64,000 bases of DNA from Acanthaster planci. Taxonomy: Eukaryota > Echinodermata > Asteroidea > Valvatida > Acanthasteridae. Of this stretch, positions 28,101 through 36,788 are shown piece by piece (within the stretch, counting starts at the first letter, position 1; every line of letters begins with the position of its first letter). Location of the stretch: positions 3,039,854 to 3,103,853 of the forward strand of contig NW_019091375.1 of NCBI RefSeq assembly GCF_001949145.1. Direction: 5' to 3'. Under the pieces are notes generated by a model. It was not told where the DNA came from. It did no database searches and saw only the letters and a program-made list of their open reading frames with translations. A program made the position numbers and the translations under genes.

Positions 28101-31100
28101 AATCAAATTCGTAAAGATAAAGTTAATACCATCGTTTCAAGTGGTTGTTCAACTTCGCGGTCGATTAGTGAGGCTCATTTATGTGCGTTGATCCACATGC
28201 GCGTATGTTTTTTCCTTAAAATAAATTGAAATTAAGGCAAAATGTGTAGGTTGCATTTTTCTTTTGTTCAAGGCAAAATGCAATTAATCTTCAAATTGTC
28301 TCTTGAATGGTCAAAAGTGGGTTGTTATGGTCTTATTAGACACTGCCTTCGGATGCTTCGCCTTTGATCGACACGTATGTTTCAACGGGACGTCTAGTTT
28401 GTGCGCATGCGCGCGAAGTGTTTCGTACCCGTGCGAACCGAAGATGACTGCTCAGCGATCACGGATTTGAGTTTTGATTGACGTTTTTCGTTTTTTCCCC
28501 TTAGGAACTGATATGAATTTCAGACTTTCCAAATTAATTTGTGAAAGTAGCCAGCTATGACTTCAAAATAACCAATAGTTTTTGCCTTATTTTGGATTTG
28601 ATCAGCAATGTGTGCTGAGAATGTAGTTGATACAAATGCAAAAATCACTAGTTTTCGATATTTCTCCATTTTTCCCAGGCCTTCCACAAAGGCCTTCCTT
28701 TCTCAATTGATCTTTATTAAAACATTTTATCTCATGTGTAATTTCATGTTATTAAGTTAAACGTAACACTGACTGTTTTTAATTACTATTCTTTTTTTAA
28801 TCGTCTCAATGAAAAATGTATCCTATAATTTACATATAAAATGTACTAATCTGCTAAATATCAACACTGGAAGAGTTGACACCACATTATGGTAGTGTGT
28901 TTCGCAAAAATGCTGTGAAAGAGAAAACAAATACAGCATGATTTCAGTGAAAAAATGTACCTCTGAATTTTATACATGTAGTCTCATGAATGTAAATATC
29001 ACAAAGCCATTAAAGAAAACGAAACCCATTAAAGATGAAATAGAAAACACGTTAGAGTTTAAGAGCTCACTTGGTGATATTCAGAAACCATTCTCAAGGA
29101 TTATATCAACCAATATGTCCACCTACAGTAATTCCATCTAATCTGCAGTAATTACATCGATTGCCCTGGGGAGACCCATATCAATGACAAGTTCCACTGG
29201 GCGGGTGTAACAGGCAAACAGAAAAAATGTCACTATATTGACCCCCAGTTAGTAGAATAACAGACATGGCATCTCCCTACGTTCGTATAACATTATTTTT
29301 GCTGCTAGTGCACTATAAAAAATAAATCTTGATTAATTTAAAATAACCAGTTAAATTCTGTCATGATTGGCCAGATTTTCGAAGTGCACAATAACCCTCT
29401 TAATGTGCCCTCAAAACAAGAAAATCAAGCTTGATTTGAGTACTGTTGGTGTAGGTATAATAATGACTTATTGTTATCAGTTAAAGAAATGTCGACGTTG
29501 ATGTGGTATACTCTAAGATTTATTCTAGTGTACCACCTTTCGGAACACCAAACTGAATTTGAGCCAATTTTCGAATGCGACCTTTTTTTTCTTATTTTGG
29601 ACCAATTTCACGACCTTGAAAGCATTGTGAAATTAATAGTATTTATCTGAATGATTTTGAAGTTTTTGACACAGATGTGGCAACATTATTGGGTAAAGTC
29701 GATTTGGGCCACGCAATAGAACACCTGTACACCAAGGAACAGTAACGCGTCTTTCTTACACCGGAAATCTCACCGTCGATTGTCGGTGTTTAGACTCCAA
29801 ACATTGCGGCCAGATGGATGCTCGCTATATAAAATAATGTGCTGGTATTCCCCCTTGACAGGGTAAAATCGCAGACCCATGGCCGGCCCAAGGCTTCGTC
29901 CGGGTAATCCCTGGAAATCGGTCAGGCACCCTCTACCAGCACGACGTAGCTAGTGTCTTAGAAGTACCGAGTGGTCGCGTGTTTCGCGTAAACAATACTT
30001 GTTTGGTTGTCTAGAAAATTACGTTTTTTTGAAACGTCAGACTTCTTGTCAGCTGCAAAATACCTGTAACGATGCCAGAACGTATTGGTCCTTTAAGCAG
30101 TATGGCAATTTATTTGGGAAAACTGGAGAAATATTTCCAAAAGGGTCTCAAATGTTGCGTTGTTCAACAAAATTTGCACGAGATTTCGATGAGTTTTTTT
30201 TTTCGTGAAAACTCGCTTTTCTTTTAATTTTGTTCACTTCAAATATTTTCTTTTCAGACAGAAGAGATCTGTCATTATTGTTTCACACTTGCCGAATTTT
30301 ACACCTTCCGGTGGCTTTATTATTAAGTGCCAAACAATTATTATAGGACCCCCAACACAAGAAAATATCGCTTTCGTCGTCTGCTAGTATAATTCAGTGC
30401 TACCGGCACACTGAAGGCTGTTGCACATGCTCGACCGCAGAAACTAAATGTCCACATGGCCCATGGCAGGGAAACATTTTTGTCGAGGGTGTAATCTCCA
30501 TATCCAAACCGCTTACACGAGCTCCCATGTTGGTCTGCATATAGTGCTAGATTCTAGTACATTGTAATCAGTTAGCATGGTAACCAGAGCAATGGCACGA
30601 TCTTACGAGTTTTTGTTAGTATCTGTCTTCAACTGGGGCAAACAAATCGAACTTCTGTGCTTGCATTTTACAGATAGGTCTATCTGCTTGTCAGCTAATT
30701 TGAAAAAGCAGAAGCTAATGCATAAGGAGCTGAAACGTCTGGCGAGTTTAAATGTCCTATTTCGCACTGCCTGTTTATTGGCTCTTCTATCTGCACGACT
30801 GAATAGTGAAACGCTTTTTATCAGCACTGGAAAGTCATGTAGTCATAAATAGAACATGAACGTGCATTGAATTTCGTAGTACTGTTTTGTCATTACTTCC
30901 AACCTTTTAGAAGGATGGAAAAACAGGGAACTGAATACGTTCTAGTGATTTAGTTCCAGCATTTTATACAACATATTACGAGTCGTATCCGGTCACTTTT
31001 TGTCAATACTTTAAATTGCAACCACTTCGCAGAACATTAAAAACACTACTATCGTCAGTATTAGTAACACCAATAACACCGAACATCCTGTTTCCTAATT

Positions 31101-31262
31101 TAAATTTTGCCAAACCTTTTCTATTGTAGAAAAGCATCAAAGCTTCCTTAGGCCTATACCATCTTTTTATTAAAAAGTTATTATGAAGAATGTCCAAATA
31201 TATTTACCTTCAAATGACACCAGACTTAGACAAGTCAAAATCACTGCAAACGAAGAGCCCAT
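10100..31262 (-). CDS. Gene A: Tie-like receptor tyrosine kinase (3 Ig + 3 EGF + TM + kinase), 17 coding exons
   Basis: Complete single-pass receptor tyrosine kinase rebuilt from 17 minus-strand exons; every junction is GT-AG and every phase fits, giving 869 residues plus stop. Order: signal peptide (1-18), Ig1 (19-125), Ig2 (126-241), Ig3 (242-350), three EGF domains (351-394, 395-438, 439-482), transmembrane segment (about 495-517), kinase (about 579-838), short tail. Kinase residues seen: glycine loop GRGNFGEV, Lys609 in AAIK, Glu626 of helix C, HRDLAARN (Asp710), DFG (Asp728), then [21 protein letters not shown] and GGTPYP. The SRG-x-x-VYV, WxAIES and GGTPY combination is closest to Tie1/TEK from family knowledge; RET and FGFR are next best. 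The ectodomain differs from vertebrate Tie: no FN3 repeats are coded and three Igs precede the EGFs. Likely role: plasma-membrane receptor phosphorylating tyrosines on ligand binding. The ligand is unknown. Exon model is a prediction without transcript support. Confidence 0.86.
10349..10424 (-). CDS. Gene A exon 16: kinase C-terminus
   Basis: 76 bp coding [18 protein letters not shown] and TDIVYVL. The chosen donor is CTA|GTATGT in phase 0. If it is not used, the frame runs eight more codons to TAA. The homologous exon in gene B is 30 bp longer. Confidence 0.75.
11251..11347 (-). CDS. Gene A exon 15: kinase subdomain X
   Basis: 97-bp exon coding [12 protein letters not shown] and [12 protein letters not shown], a hallmark shared with Tie, RET and FGFR kinases. 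It ends GAAAT|GTAAAT. Confidence 0.9.
11646..11686 (-). CDS. Gene A exon 14: 41-bp microexon, kinase subdomain IX
   Basis: Codes [13 protein letters not shown] between acceptor CTCTTCAG and donor GTAAGT. Both flanking codons are split, and the frame is restored by the flanking exons. Confidence 0.87.
12121..12191 (-). CDS. Gene A exon 13: kinase P+1 loop
   Basis: 71-bp exon coding [12 protein letters not shown] and VYTTQSDV, which is the substrate-binding P+1 loop and APE-equivalent region (AIES as in Tie). The donor GTAAGT splits the Val codon. Confidence 0.88.
12361..12690 (+). repeat. SINE-like element with L2-type 3' tail
   Basis: Has GGGTTCGATTATC, a B-box-like Pol III motif, near 12436-12449. 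The 3' part (TTGTATGCCATCAGCTCGAC ... ATGAATAAATT) matches 16405-16500. The 5' flank 12361-12408 is a short hairpin (TTCAGTCTAT ... ATAGACTGAA). Intron of gene A, between exons 12 and 13. Confidence 0.5.
12908..13021 (-). CDS. Gene A exon 12: catalytic loop, DFG and activation loop
   Basis: 114-bp phase 0-0 exon. It codes [12 protein letters not shown] (catalytic Asp), [10 protein letters not shown] (Mg-binding DFG) and DVYVQTSG, with Tyr738 as the activation-loop tyrosine. All catalytic residues are intact. Confidence 0.92.
13715..13881 (-). CDS. Gene A exon 11: kinase hinge and helices D/E
   Basis: 167-bp exon, phase 1 in and phase 0 out. It codes [18 protein letters not shown] (hinge), a short acidic insert SQSDTDED, then [16 protein letters not shown]. 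The insert is much shorter than in the split-kinase receptors (PDGFR/VEGFR class). Confidence 0.9.
14328..14438 (-). CDS. Gene A exon 10: kinase helix C
   Basis: 111-bp exon from acceptor CTTACAG to donor GTATGT. It codes [11 protein letters not shown] with the helix-C Glu, then [14 protein letters not shown], a very Tie-like stretch. Too short to stand out as an open frame; found from phase and homology to gene B. Confidence 0.87.
15235..15454 (-). CDS. Gene A exon 9: kinase N-lobe, glycine loop and catalytic lysine
   Basis: 220-bp exon, phase 0 in and phase 1 out. It codes [14 protein letters not shown] (ATP-binding loop) and AAIKMIR, whose Lys binds ATP phosphates. Acceptor GAAACAG has a weak pyrimidine tract, but the same length and start occur in gene B. 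Confidence 0.88.
15640..16930 (-). mobile_element. Decayed non-LTR retrotransposon, 3' part, in gene A intron 8
   Basis: Minus-strand relics of reverse transcriptase: [17 protein letters not shown] and, further upstream, [10 protein letters not shown] in place of the catalytic F/Y-ADD box. A second copy lies at 34565-35590. The copy is interrupted at about 16335-16505 by a SINE-like insertion. Frame-broken and inactive. Confidence 0.65.
16335..16505 (+). repeat. SINE-like insertion nested in the retrotransposon
   Basis: Ends GCGCTTTATAAATGAATAA followed by ATTATCATTATTA, the tail type shared by L2 elements and partner SINEs. Its sequence is absent at the corresponding point of the copy at 34565-35590 and resembles 12580-12680. 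Confidence 0.6.
18354..18523 (-). CDS. Gene A exon 8: transmembrane and juxtamembrane segment
   Basis: 170-bp exon, phase 1 in and phase 0 out. It codes a hydrophobic run containing [16 protein letters not shown] followed by the basic stop-transfer RLRRNR, then a juxtamembrane stretch ending AVEM just before GTAGGT. Gene B has an equivalent exon ending AMEM with the same phases. Confidence 0.85.
18715..18855 (+). repeat. tRNA-derived SINE
   Basis: TGGATAGCTCGGTACGG resembles a Pol III A box, and GCAGGTTTAAATCCCGCT a B box, spaced as in tRNA genes. No acceptor stem pairing was found, so it is not a functional tRNA. Intron between EGF3 and transmembrane exons of gene A. Confidence 0.6.
19212..19343 (-). 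CDS. Gene A exon 7: EGF domain 3 (calcium-binding type)
   Basis: 132-bp phase 1-1 exon: (D)[22 protein letters not shown], six cysteines. Differs from EGF2 by only a few substitutions, which indicates recent exon duplication or gene conversion. It joins in phase to the transmembrane exon (G+GC = Gly). Confidence 0.88.
20050..20181 (-). CDS. Gene A exon 6: EGF domain 2 (calcium-binding type)
   Basis: 132-bp phase 1-1 exon beginning (D)INECDD and containing [10 protein letters not shown] and GYAGGG, with all six cysteines. The D-I-N-E-C start and the N-T-x-G-S-F-x-C stretch fit the calcium-binding EGF consensus. Nearly identical to the next exon at nucleotide level. Confidence 0.88.
20464..20595 (-). 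CDS. Gene A exon 5: degenerate EGF domain 1
   Basis: 132-bp phase 1-1 exon, same length as the two following EGF exons. Four of six EGF cysteines remain (HNC, GCKC, GNC). Cys1 is Gln (DMSEQN where the others have DINECD) and Cys3 is Tyr (NASYIN where the others have NAVCRN). In EGF domains Cys1 pairs with Cys3, so exactly one disulfide is lost. The reading frame and splice sites are intact, so it is probably still expressed. Confidence 0.8.
20729..21026. repeat. Foldback element in gene A intron
   Basis: Imperfect inverted repeat with arms of about 115 bp (left 20729-20845, right about 20908-21026), sharing CACCCGATC, TACGCCATGCTAT and ATCGTAGCA. It occupies about two thirds of the 459-bp intron between Ig3 and EGF1 exons. 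Confidence 0.75.
21055..21381 (-). CDS. Gene A exon 4: Ig domain 3
   Basis: Phase 1-1 exon of 327 bp (acceptor GACTTTAAG, donor GTGAGT). Motifs are VTFTCEV, IRWLF and [10 protein letters not shown]. Extra cysteines KSQC and KHCDLTI sit at the same places as in Ig1, so Ig1 and Ig3 are paralogous. The donor site lies about 28 bp from a foldback element that fills most of the following intron. Confidence 0.85.
22138..22245 (-). pseudogene. Possible FN3 exon relic in gene A intron
   Basis: Minus-strand open stretch reading [17 protein letters not shown] then [11 protein letters not shown], ending at a stop. It fits the A and B strands of a fibronectin type III domain (consensus P-x-P-x-x-V ... 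S-V-x-V-x-W), with Arg where the core Trp is expected. It lies in the intron between Ig2 and Ig3 exons, on the coding strand. Only half a domain remains, so it is either a decayed exon or a chance match. Confidence 0.35.
24724..25071 (-). CDS. Gene A exon 3: Ig domain 2
   Basis: Phase 1-1 exon of 348 bp (acceptor TTCTCTACAG, donor GTATTG). It shows FGCTI, a core Trp in QMSWL and INLTCLAT, giving an Ig-like fold with the B/F cysteine pair. Two further cysteines flank it (NPVC and ELC). It has NAT, NSS and NLT glycosylation sequons. It is the least conserved of the three Igs. Confidence 0.78.
27187..27507 (-). CDS. Gene A exon 2: Ig domain 1
   Basis: Phase 1-1 exon of 321 bp (acceptor ATTATGCAG, donor GTAGGT). 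It shows the Ig pattern: TIPCF (B-strand Cys), LKWAF (core Trp) and SEGLYTCYT (F-strand Cys). Two further cysteines (ASDC and RSCNLTI) suggest an additional disulfide shared with Ig3. Ectodomain, ligand-binding candidate. Confidence 0.85.
31208..31262 (-). CDS. Gene A exon 1: start codon and signal peptide
   Basis: The exon codes [18 protein letters not shown] and ends G|GTAAAT in phase 1. The sequence is short and hydrophobic with a small-residue cleavage region, typical of a secretory signal peptide. Phase 1 matches the next exon (G+GT = Gly). A TATAAA-like stretch lies about 20-30 bp upstream of the ATG, which is too close to claim as a promoter. A non-coding 5' exon further upstream is possible. 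Confidence 0.75.
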
Positions 31263-32389
31263 TCTGCTATGAATGGCCTTTTGTCTTTATATTCAGGAAA
31301 GCCGTGAAGCACTGCCGTGGAAATAAACACAGATTTCACCTGTGCTGCTCTTCACCTATCTGACCTACCTACGGCGAAACCAATATTCCACAGCTTCCTT
31401 GTTCTTGAATCAGTTTTGTTATTAACTGTCACCTCATTTGTTTTTGTTGCCTTTAGGTGTCACACAAAATATAAACGTTTGAACCAGCCGTGTAATGCGC
31501 CGCTTGGTTAATTCATGTGAATACAGATCGGGGACCTAAGCCCAACTAGCGACGTAGCCAGATTGAAAAAAATGTCCTTGAACAAGCGACAATGAAATAT
31601 TTCTCTCGTATTTTTGACCATGGTTCTCGGATGACATTGATCTCTTCATATAATTCTTCAACAAAAATGGAAATGATTTCCGAAAAATAGGAGTGTTTCT
31701 TAACTTACACTGTAAAAACCGAGCGTTTAACTTCCCCTCAAATTAACTGCAAATCTGTAACACTTTGACATGTTTGTTAAATGCAGTGTATATCAACAGG
31801 GGTGCAGTGTTTATTAACTGCACAGTATGGGTGACAATGACGTAGCGTACGCGTGATCAAGTCAAATCATACGCAGTGCTGTGGAGACTGGCAATATGCC
31901 AACTTCTACATCTTAACGACATCTCATATGCATGAACCTGTGCAAGAAACTAATAAATGCAACTTCGAACTGTCCAATTTCTCTTAATTTTCAACTAACA
32001 ACACCCAGCAGACGTGCTGGAGGGATGCGGAAAGAGATCGAAGTGTGTATACCCGTACATACGTGCACATACAACGCATATGATTCTCTTAAACGCTGAG
32101 CGGTACAACTGAACATAATGAACACGGTGTTTATTGTTGGTGTGATAAGTGATAACTTCCAATCTACAACCATATAGGCCTATTATATATTATATCAGCT
32201 CAATTTAACCACTGACACCATGAGATTTGAATTTCATCGTTACTTCAGAGTTTTGGCAGAAAATAATGAATTCGCGTTTTAAGCCACTCTAAGCAGGCGT
32301 TTAATGTGCCGATGATAAACACTTTTCATGTTAATTAAACACGTTCACCCACACGCACCCTTACATTGCAAGAGCGATTTAGGGAGGCA

Positions 32390-32967
32390 ATTCTACCGCA
32401 AGCGGGCTGTGAGAGTCTTTGACTTGTTGACTTCTGCACTATTTTAACTTGTGGTGGCGTCTCGTCTATAGAGCGACACTTGTGAGAAAAGTTTGTCCAG
32501 ACCAAGTAAAGTGCAGAGTTGAAACTTGTTCCAGAAGAGACTGTTTGCGAATTGAATCCAGTTCCAGTTTGTGGGATCAAGTTCCCATATTTTCGACAGT
32601 CATGAAGGCCTCGCCGTTTCGTCTCGATCCCGGTCATTCTTATTGGACGTGGTCTTTGTCCCTGTTGCAGCTCATTTTTGCACCGTCAAGGACTGAACTG
32701 TTTTTCGCCATCTATGGAACCCAGCGTACTTCACTGTAGTGCCTTGCGAAGTTGTCGCCCCTAAAAACACCTTGTTTACGTGAAACATTCCTTATCATTG
32801 TAAACCAGTTTCAATCTACATTTTCTTTGTTACTATTTGCTAAGTGTAACATTCTCATTAAACCATACTTATTTATTTGTTCCTTATGCGATCTTTTTTG
32901 ATTTCTTTATTGCATTGGAAAAAAGTCAAGCTAATTTAAAAGGTTGGAGATTTCGGTTCGTAACACC
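32390..32967 (-). repeat. Dispersed repeat, copy 2 (inverted relative to copy 1)
   Basis: Reverse complement aligns along its length to 4594-5165, with strongest identity around the GACCGGGATCGA block. The two copies flank gene A in opposite orientation. Confidence 0.6.
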
Positions 32968-34564
32968 ATGAAAAGGTTTAGAAATAAGTTCATCGGCATG
33001 TAAGTCCTCTATCACAAGACCCTCGTATAGATACTCGTAGCTATCACAGCAGAGTTTAGCAAAAAGCGTGTCTCTCCCCTCATATAGTGAGAGGAGTTGA
33101 ACCATTGTTGGGTCGTCTACCTGATGGGCAGATTCGGAGTTCTCCTTGATGTAGCCTCAGGGAGTCATGCCATAGATGCTTGTATCATGCTCGCAGATTG
33201 TGTGATGACCGTGCACACACAAGTGTCCAACCGCAAGGACTGTTGAATCTGGATTTTGTAGGCAGAGGCGGTGTTGGCTTTCGGGTACATATCAGTGTTC
33301 TATACTCATTCTCGTCGACCACATGGGTTACCATAAAAACATGACAGCAATCTGTCAAGATCTGAGGAAAGCCCCTGCTTGGGGAAATGGAGGCAATCAT
33401 TCAGCAAGTGGTTAGATCACTTCGTCCATGTTACTTCGAGATTGGGCATGTCCTTCTGGAGCGCGCAATGGGCATCCAAGTTGACGCAGTTTGGTGCGTA
33501 GTTGTGAGATGAAAGACGAAGAGAAGGACAGAAAACTCAAGTCGTGGCTTGTGATATCATGGCTTCAATGAGCGACTAAGTAGAAAGAAGTTATGGCGCA
33601 GTTCTACTGCGCCCTCTCGTGTCCATGTGTTGTTGTCCGACTACAGGGAAAAGCTCCTTATCTTCGATGACTAGTTGCAAAATAAGCCATGAAGATCATG
33701 CAACTTGTCATATGACCGTTTGTTTTGGCAAACGTGGATATCAGAGAAGTCAAGGAAGTGGGCGCAGGTTGACTGAAAACTACAGTGGAACCGTATGGCT
33801 AATTTCCACATGGTTTACCGAAAGTGGAATTCTTGAAACTGAAAATATGAAGCATAGAATGTACCTGTGCCCTAAAAGGAAGATGACCATCTGACAGCTC
33901 ATCGAAATAAGCCAAAAATATCATTCCTAACAAATATCATATGGTATATGAATAACAAAATAATCTGCTGTTCAGAAATATGTGATTGTCATAATTGCGT
34001 ACTCACTGTTAATGTTTTCCAAAGATCATGTTTTATTTTCATCACAGCTGTTGATTCAATCAGTAGGTTTAAATTGAGCCCCGATTATCGGACTGAAGTT
34101 AGCGCACAATTTCGACAGGCAACCAGCTCCACATGTATTTCCAGGGGGCGCTGACGGAAATGAACGCTGGCTTGTGTATTTTTGTACTTATTTCCAGATT
34201 TCAAATGGACACCATGGAGACATGGACATCCATTGGGGGTATATGCCCCCATAGTTATCTGATTTACCTGGGGTTTGAACTGTACCTTCCTGTGTATCCT
34301 CGGAGTTTACACCCACAACGAGCGACTAATACAACTGCGACACAATGACATCACATAGTCACGTGACCACTAATTTAGTCATTGCAATGGACTAATTTGA
34401 TTAGTTTTTTATGAGTCACATAGTTGGAAGATTAGTCATCACGCTGGTGCAATGAGTAACAATAATTACTCTTCAAAAATTAAATGGACTAATCTCTTGG
34501 ATTATTGGTAATGCACGAAATTTAATTAGTAATCCCCCAAAATCAATTAATAATTCAGTAAAAT

Positions 34565-35590
34565 TAATTGGTCTTTACATTTATTTATTCCTTTGTTCAT
34601 CCAGTGTTGGCAGAACGGCCACAACTGGTTTTCATTAGGGCCCTGTAATAAAATATAAGCTAAGTAAAAATAGAATTGTAAAACCTAAAAACTTTTTTCT
34701 GTAAAAATTAAGAAAACAAGTTAAGAAAATACCTAAGGTATGAGCAAAATGGCTACGAAACATAAAGTGAAAAGTATTGGTTAAAACAAACATCAACCCA
34801 GCAAACTGACATTTGTACATGTGAGTAGGGCCTAAAAGAATTCAAATTAACACAGGTAACTGAAACGTTCGATCTTAAAACAGGAAAGAAGCGTACAAGC
34901 TAGACGAGTAAAGTTTTCCAGAGGTTTGCCCCGGTGACTGTAACACTTTGACTTGATGCTGTGCAAAATATGAGAACAAATGGTCATACATTAAGGAGTA
35001 CGGAATTCAGACATTCCAAAACACAGCTTTCTTTGAAAATAGAAGCCATTTTAGTCTTGCCAAAAATTAGTCTTGCCGCTCTCACAATTTGTTGAACGTA
35101 TTATTATAGTGTTCATAACTGCCTCCCCATACCGTACAGCAGTAATCCAAGGTAGGCAGTAGTGCTGAACAAGAGTGTACAGACTATATACTTCTAGAAA
35201 TACAGTGGCGAATTCTGTACTGCATTCCTAGTTAAGAAGAAACTGATTGATGGACATGCTCAACATGAGCAGATCAAGTCAAGGAGCCGTCAATAAAAAC
35301 GCCAAGACACTTAAAGCTGCTGACTTTCTCAATTAAGGAGTCACTAGTACAGACTTTGAAGTCGTTCGAAGCGATCTTGCGTTTTGATACAATGAGCAGA
35401 GCCTTAGTTTTGGTAACACTGATTGTCAACTTATTTCTCACTACCCAGTCGTTTAAACTGGCTTCGTTAAGGCTGCTTTCGGTTTCTTCAAGCGTAGAAG
35501 AGCTACAAGTTATCGCACAGTCCCCTGCACATATATACAGTTTACAATCCTCGGGTATTACATTAGTATTGCGACACTAGTAATAACCGC
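34565..35590 (-). mobile_element. Decayed non-LTR retrotransposon, second copy
   Basis: Same family as 15640-16930: shared ATTTATTCCTTT start, GAAGCCATTTTA block, CAACATGAGCAGA and the relic of the reverse transcriptase box (LYICAGD). No SINE insertion here. Several stops. Confidence 0.62.
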
Positions 35591-36672
35591 ACTACCAATA
35601 AATAGTCTTCCATACATTCTCAGCAATTCTATATATTCCAACAATTCACAACGTCAATTAACAATTACAAGAAATTAATATCTGCAAAGTCAGCGTACAC
35701 TGCCCAATAAAGGGGCTGTATTTATAATTAAACACTGCATAACTAACCAAACCTACCACAACTACTCCAAGTCAAACGTCCACGCAAGCGTTCGTTTAGC
35801 ATCACGTGATCTTCGTACGTGCCCTGGTGTCAGCCAACACTACCCCGGCAGCCGAGCTGGTCTCCGGGGTCACGGACATCGACAGACTGTATTTTTGAGT
35901 AAACATGGCGGTGGACTTTTGCCATAATACCTTGGGCAATAAAGCGAAGCGTTCGATGAGCTTCGTTTCGAGGCTTCCCTTGCAGGTAACCCCAGTGTTA
36001 TTTATCTTGACACCGGGTGTAATGTACAGTAAACTATATTCAATCAAGACAAAATAATGCGGAGGTTGAAAAAGGTAAACGGTTAAATTGTATCTTTACA
36101 CCAACTTCAATCAGACCAATTTGTGCTCACTCAGCAGGCTGCCTATCGGTACTGTACTAGTGGGTATAGGTAAATACATGCATACTGCACATTCGGCACA
36201 GTACCGCATCAGCGCTAAAATGTTTCGCAGACGTTGTTGGCTATTGTACAAACTGCACCCACGGTCCCACCGGGAACGGTGTATCTGTAGTAGCTTCTCA
36301 TTTTGCAGCCGTACAAATTATTATTTGTTTTTCGTTTCATGTTGTAATCAGAACAAAAGTCATCCATAGATCGTACTTGTGTCATTCGGCGGGGCACATT
36401 TCTTTGTTAATTTCGGACATCAGACGGCGGGAGTCGAATCATTTAGCTTAAAAGAACTTCGGACTTATCACATGCAATTGGTGTTCTAGCAATAAATTTG
36501 TCATCCAATTTGTCACTTGCATTTTAATTTGTCTTTCGAAACTTTTTTCACAAACTTGATTAGTAAATCTGATCAGTACTAAAAAAGTCTCACAGCAACA
36601 TCTGTCTTAAAATCTCAACGAGTCATCACAGCAAATAGATTAGCATTTCAAAAAATATGTTTTTGTGTTGTT

Positions 36673-36788
36673 TTAGTGTACAAATACACCGGCACCAGTT
36701 ATTATTGACACTATAATAATGAGCGTTGTTGCATTTGGTCCATCAGAAGATGATGTAGGTGTGTTGTAACCACTGCCGATCAATTCCT
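36673..36788 (-). CDS. Gene C exon 6: hydrophobic C-terminus and stop
   Basis: 116-bp exon after acceptor ATTTTCAG. It codes KELIGSGYNTP, SSSDGPNA and the hydrophobic TTLIIIVSIITGAGVFVH, then TAA. No residues follow the hydrophobic segment. An ATTAAA-like polyadenylation signal lies near 36523-36528. Confidence 0.75.

Larger units (their letters stand above)
31263..36672. other. Intergenic region between genes C and A
   Basis: Holds dispersed repeat copy 2, a second copy of the intronic retrotransposon and a G+C-richer island around 35800-36010. No confident gene. The open frame at 33619-33894 on the plus strand has no recognisable domain. Confidence 0.45.

Noticed and set aside
33619-33894. 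91-codon plus-strand frame
   Set aside because: No recognisable motif and no similarity to the neighbouring genes.
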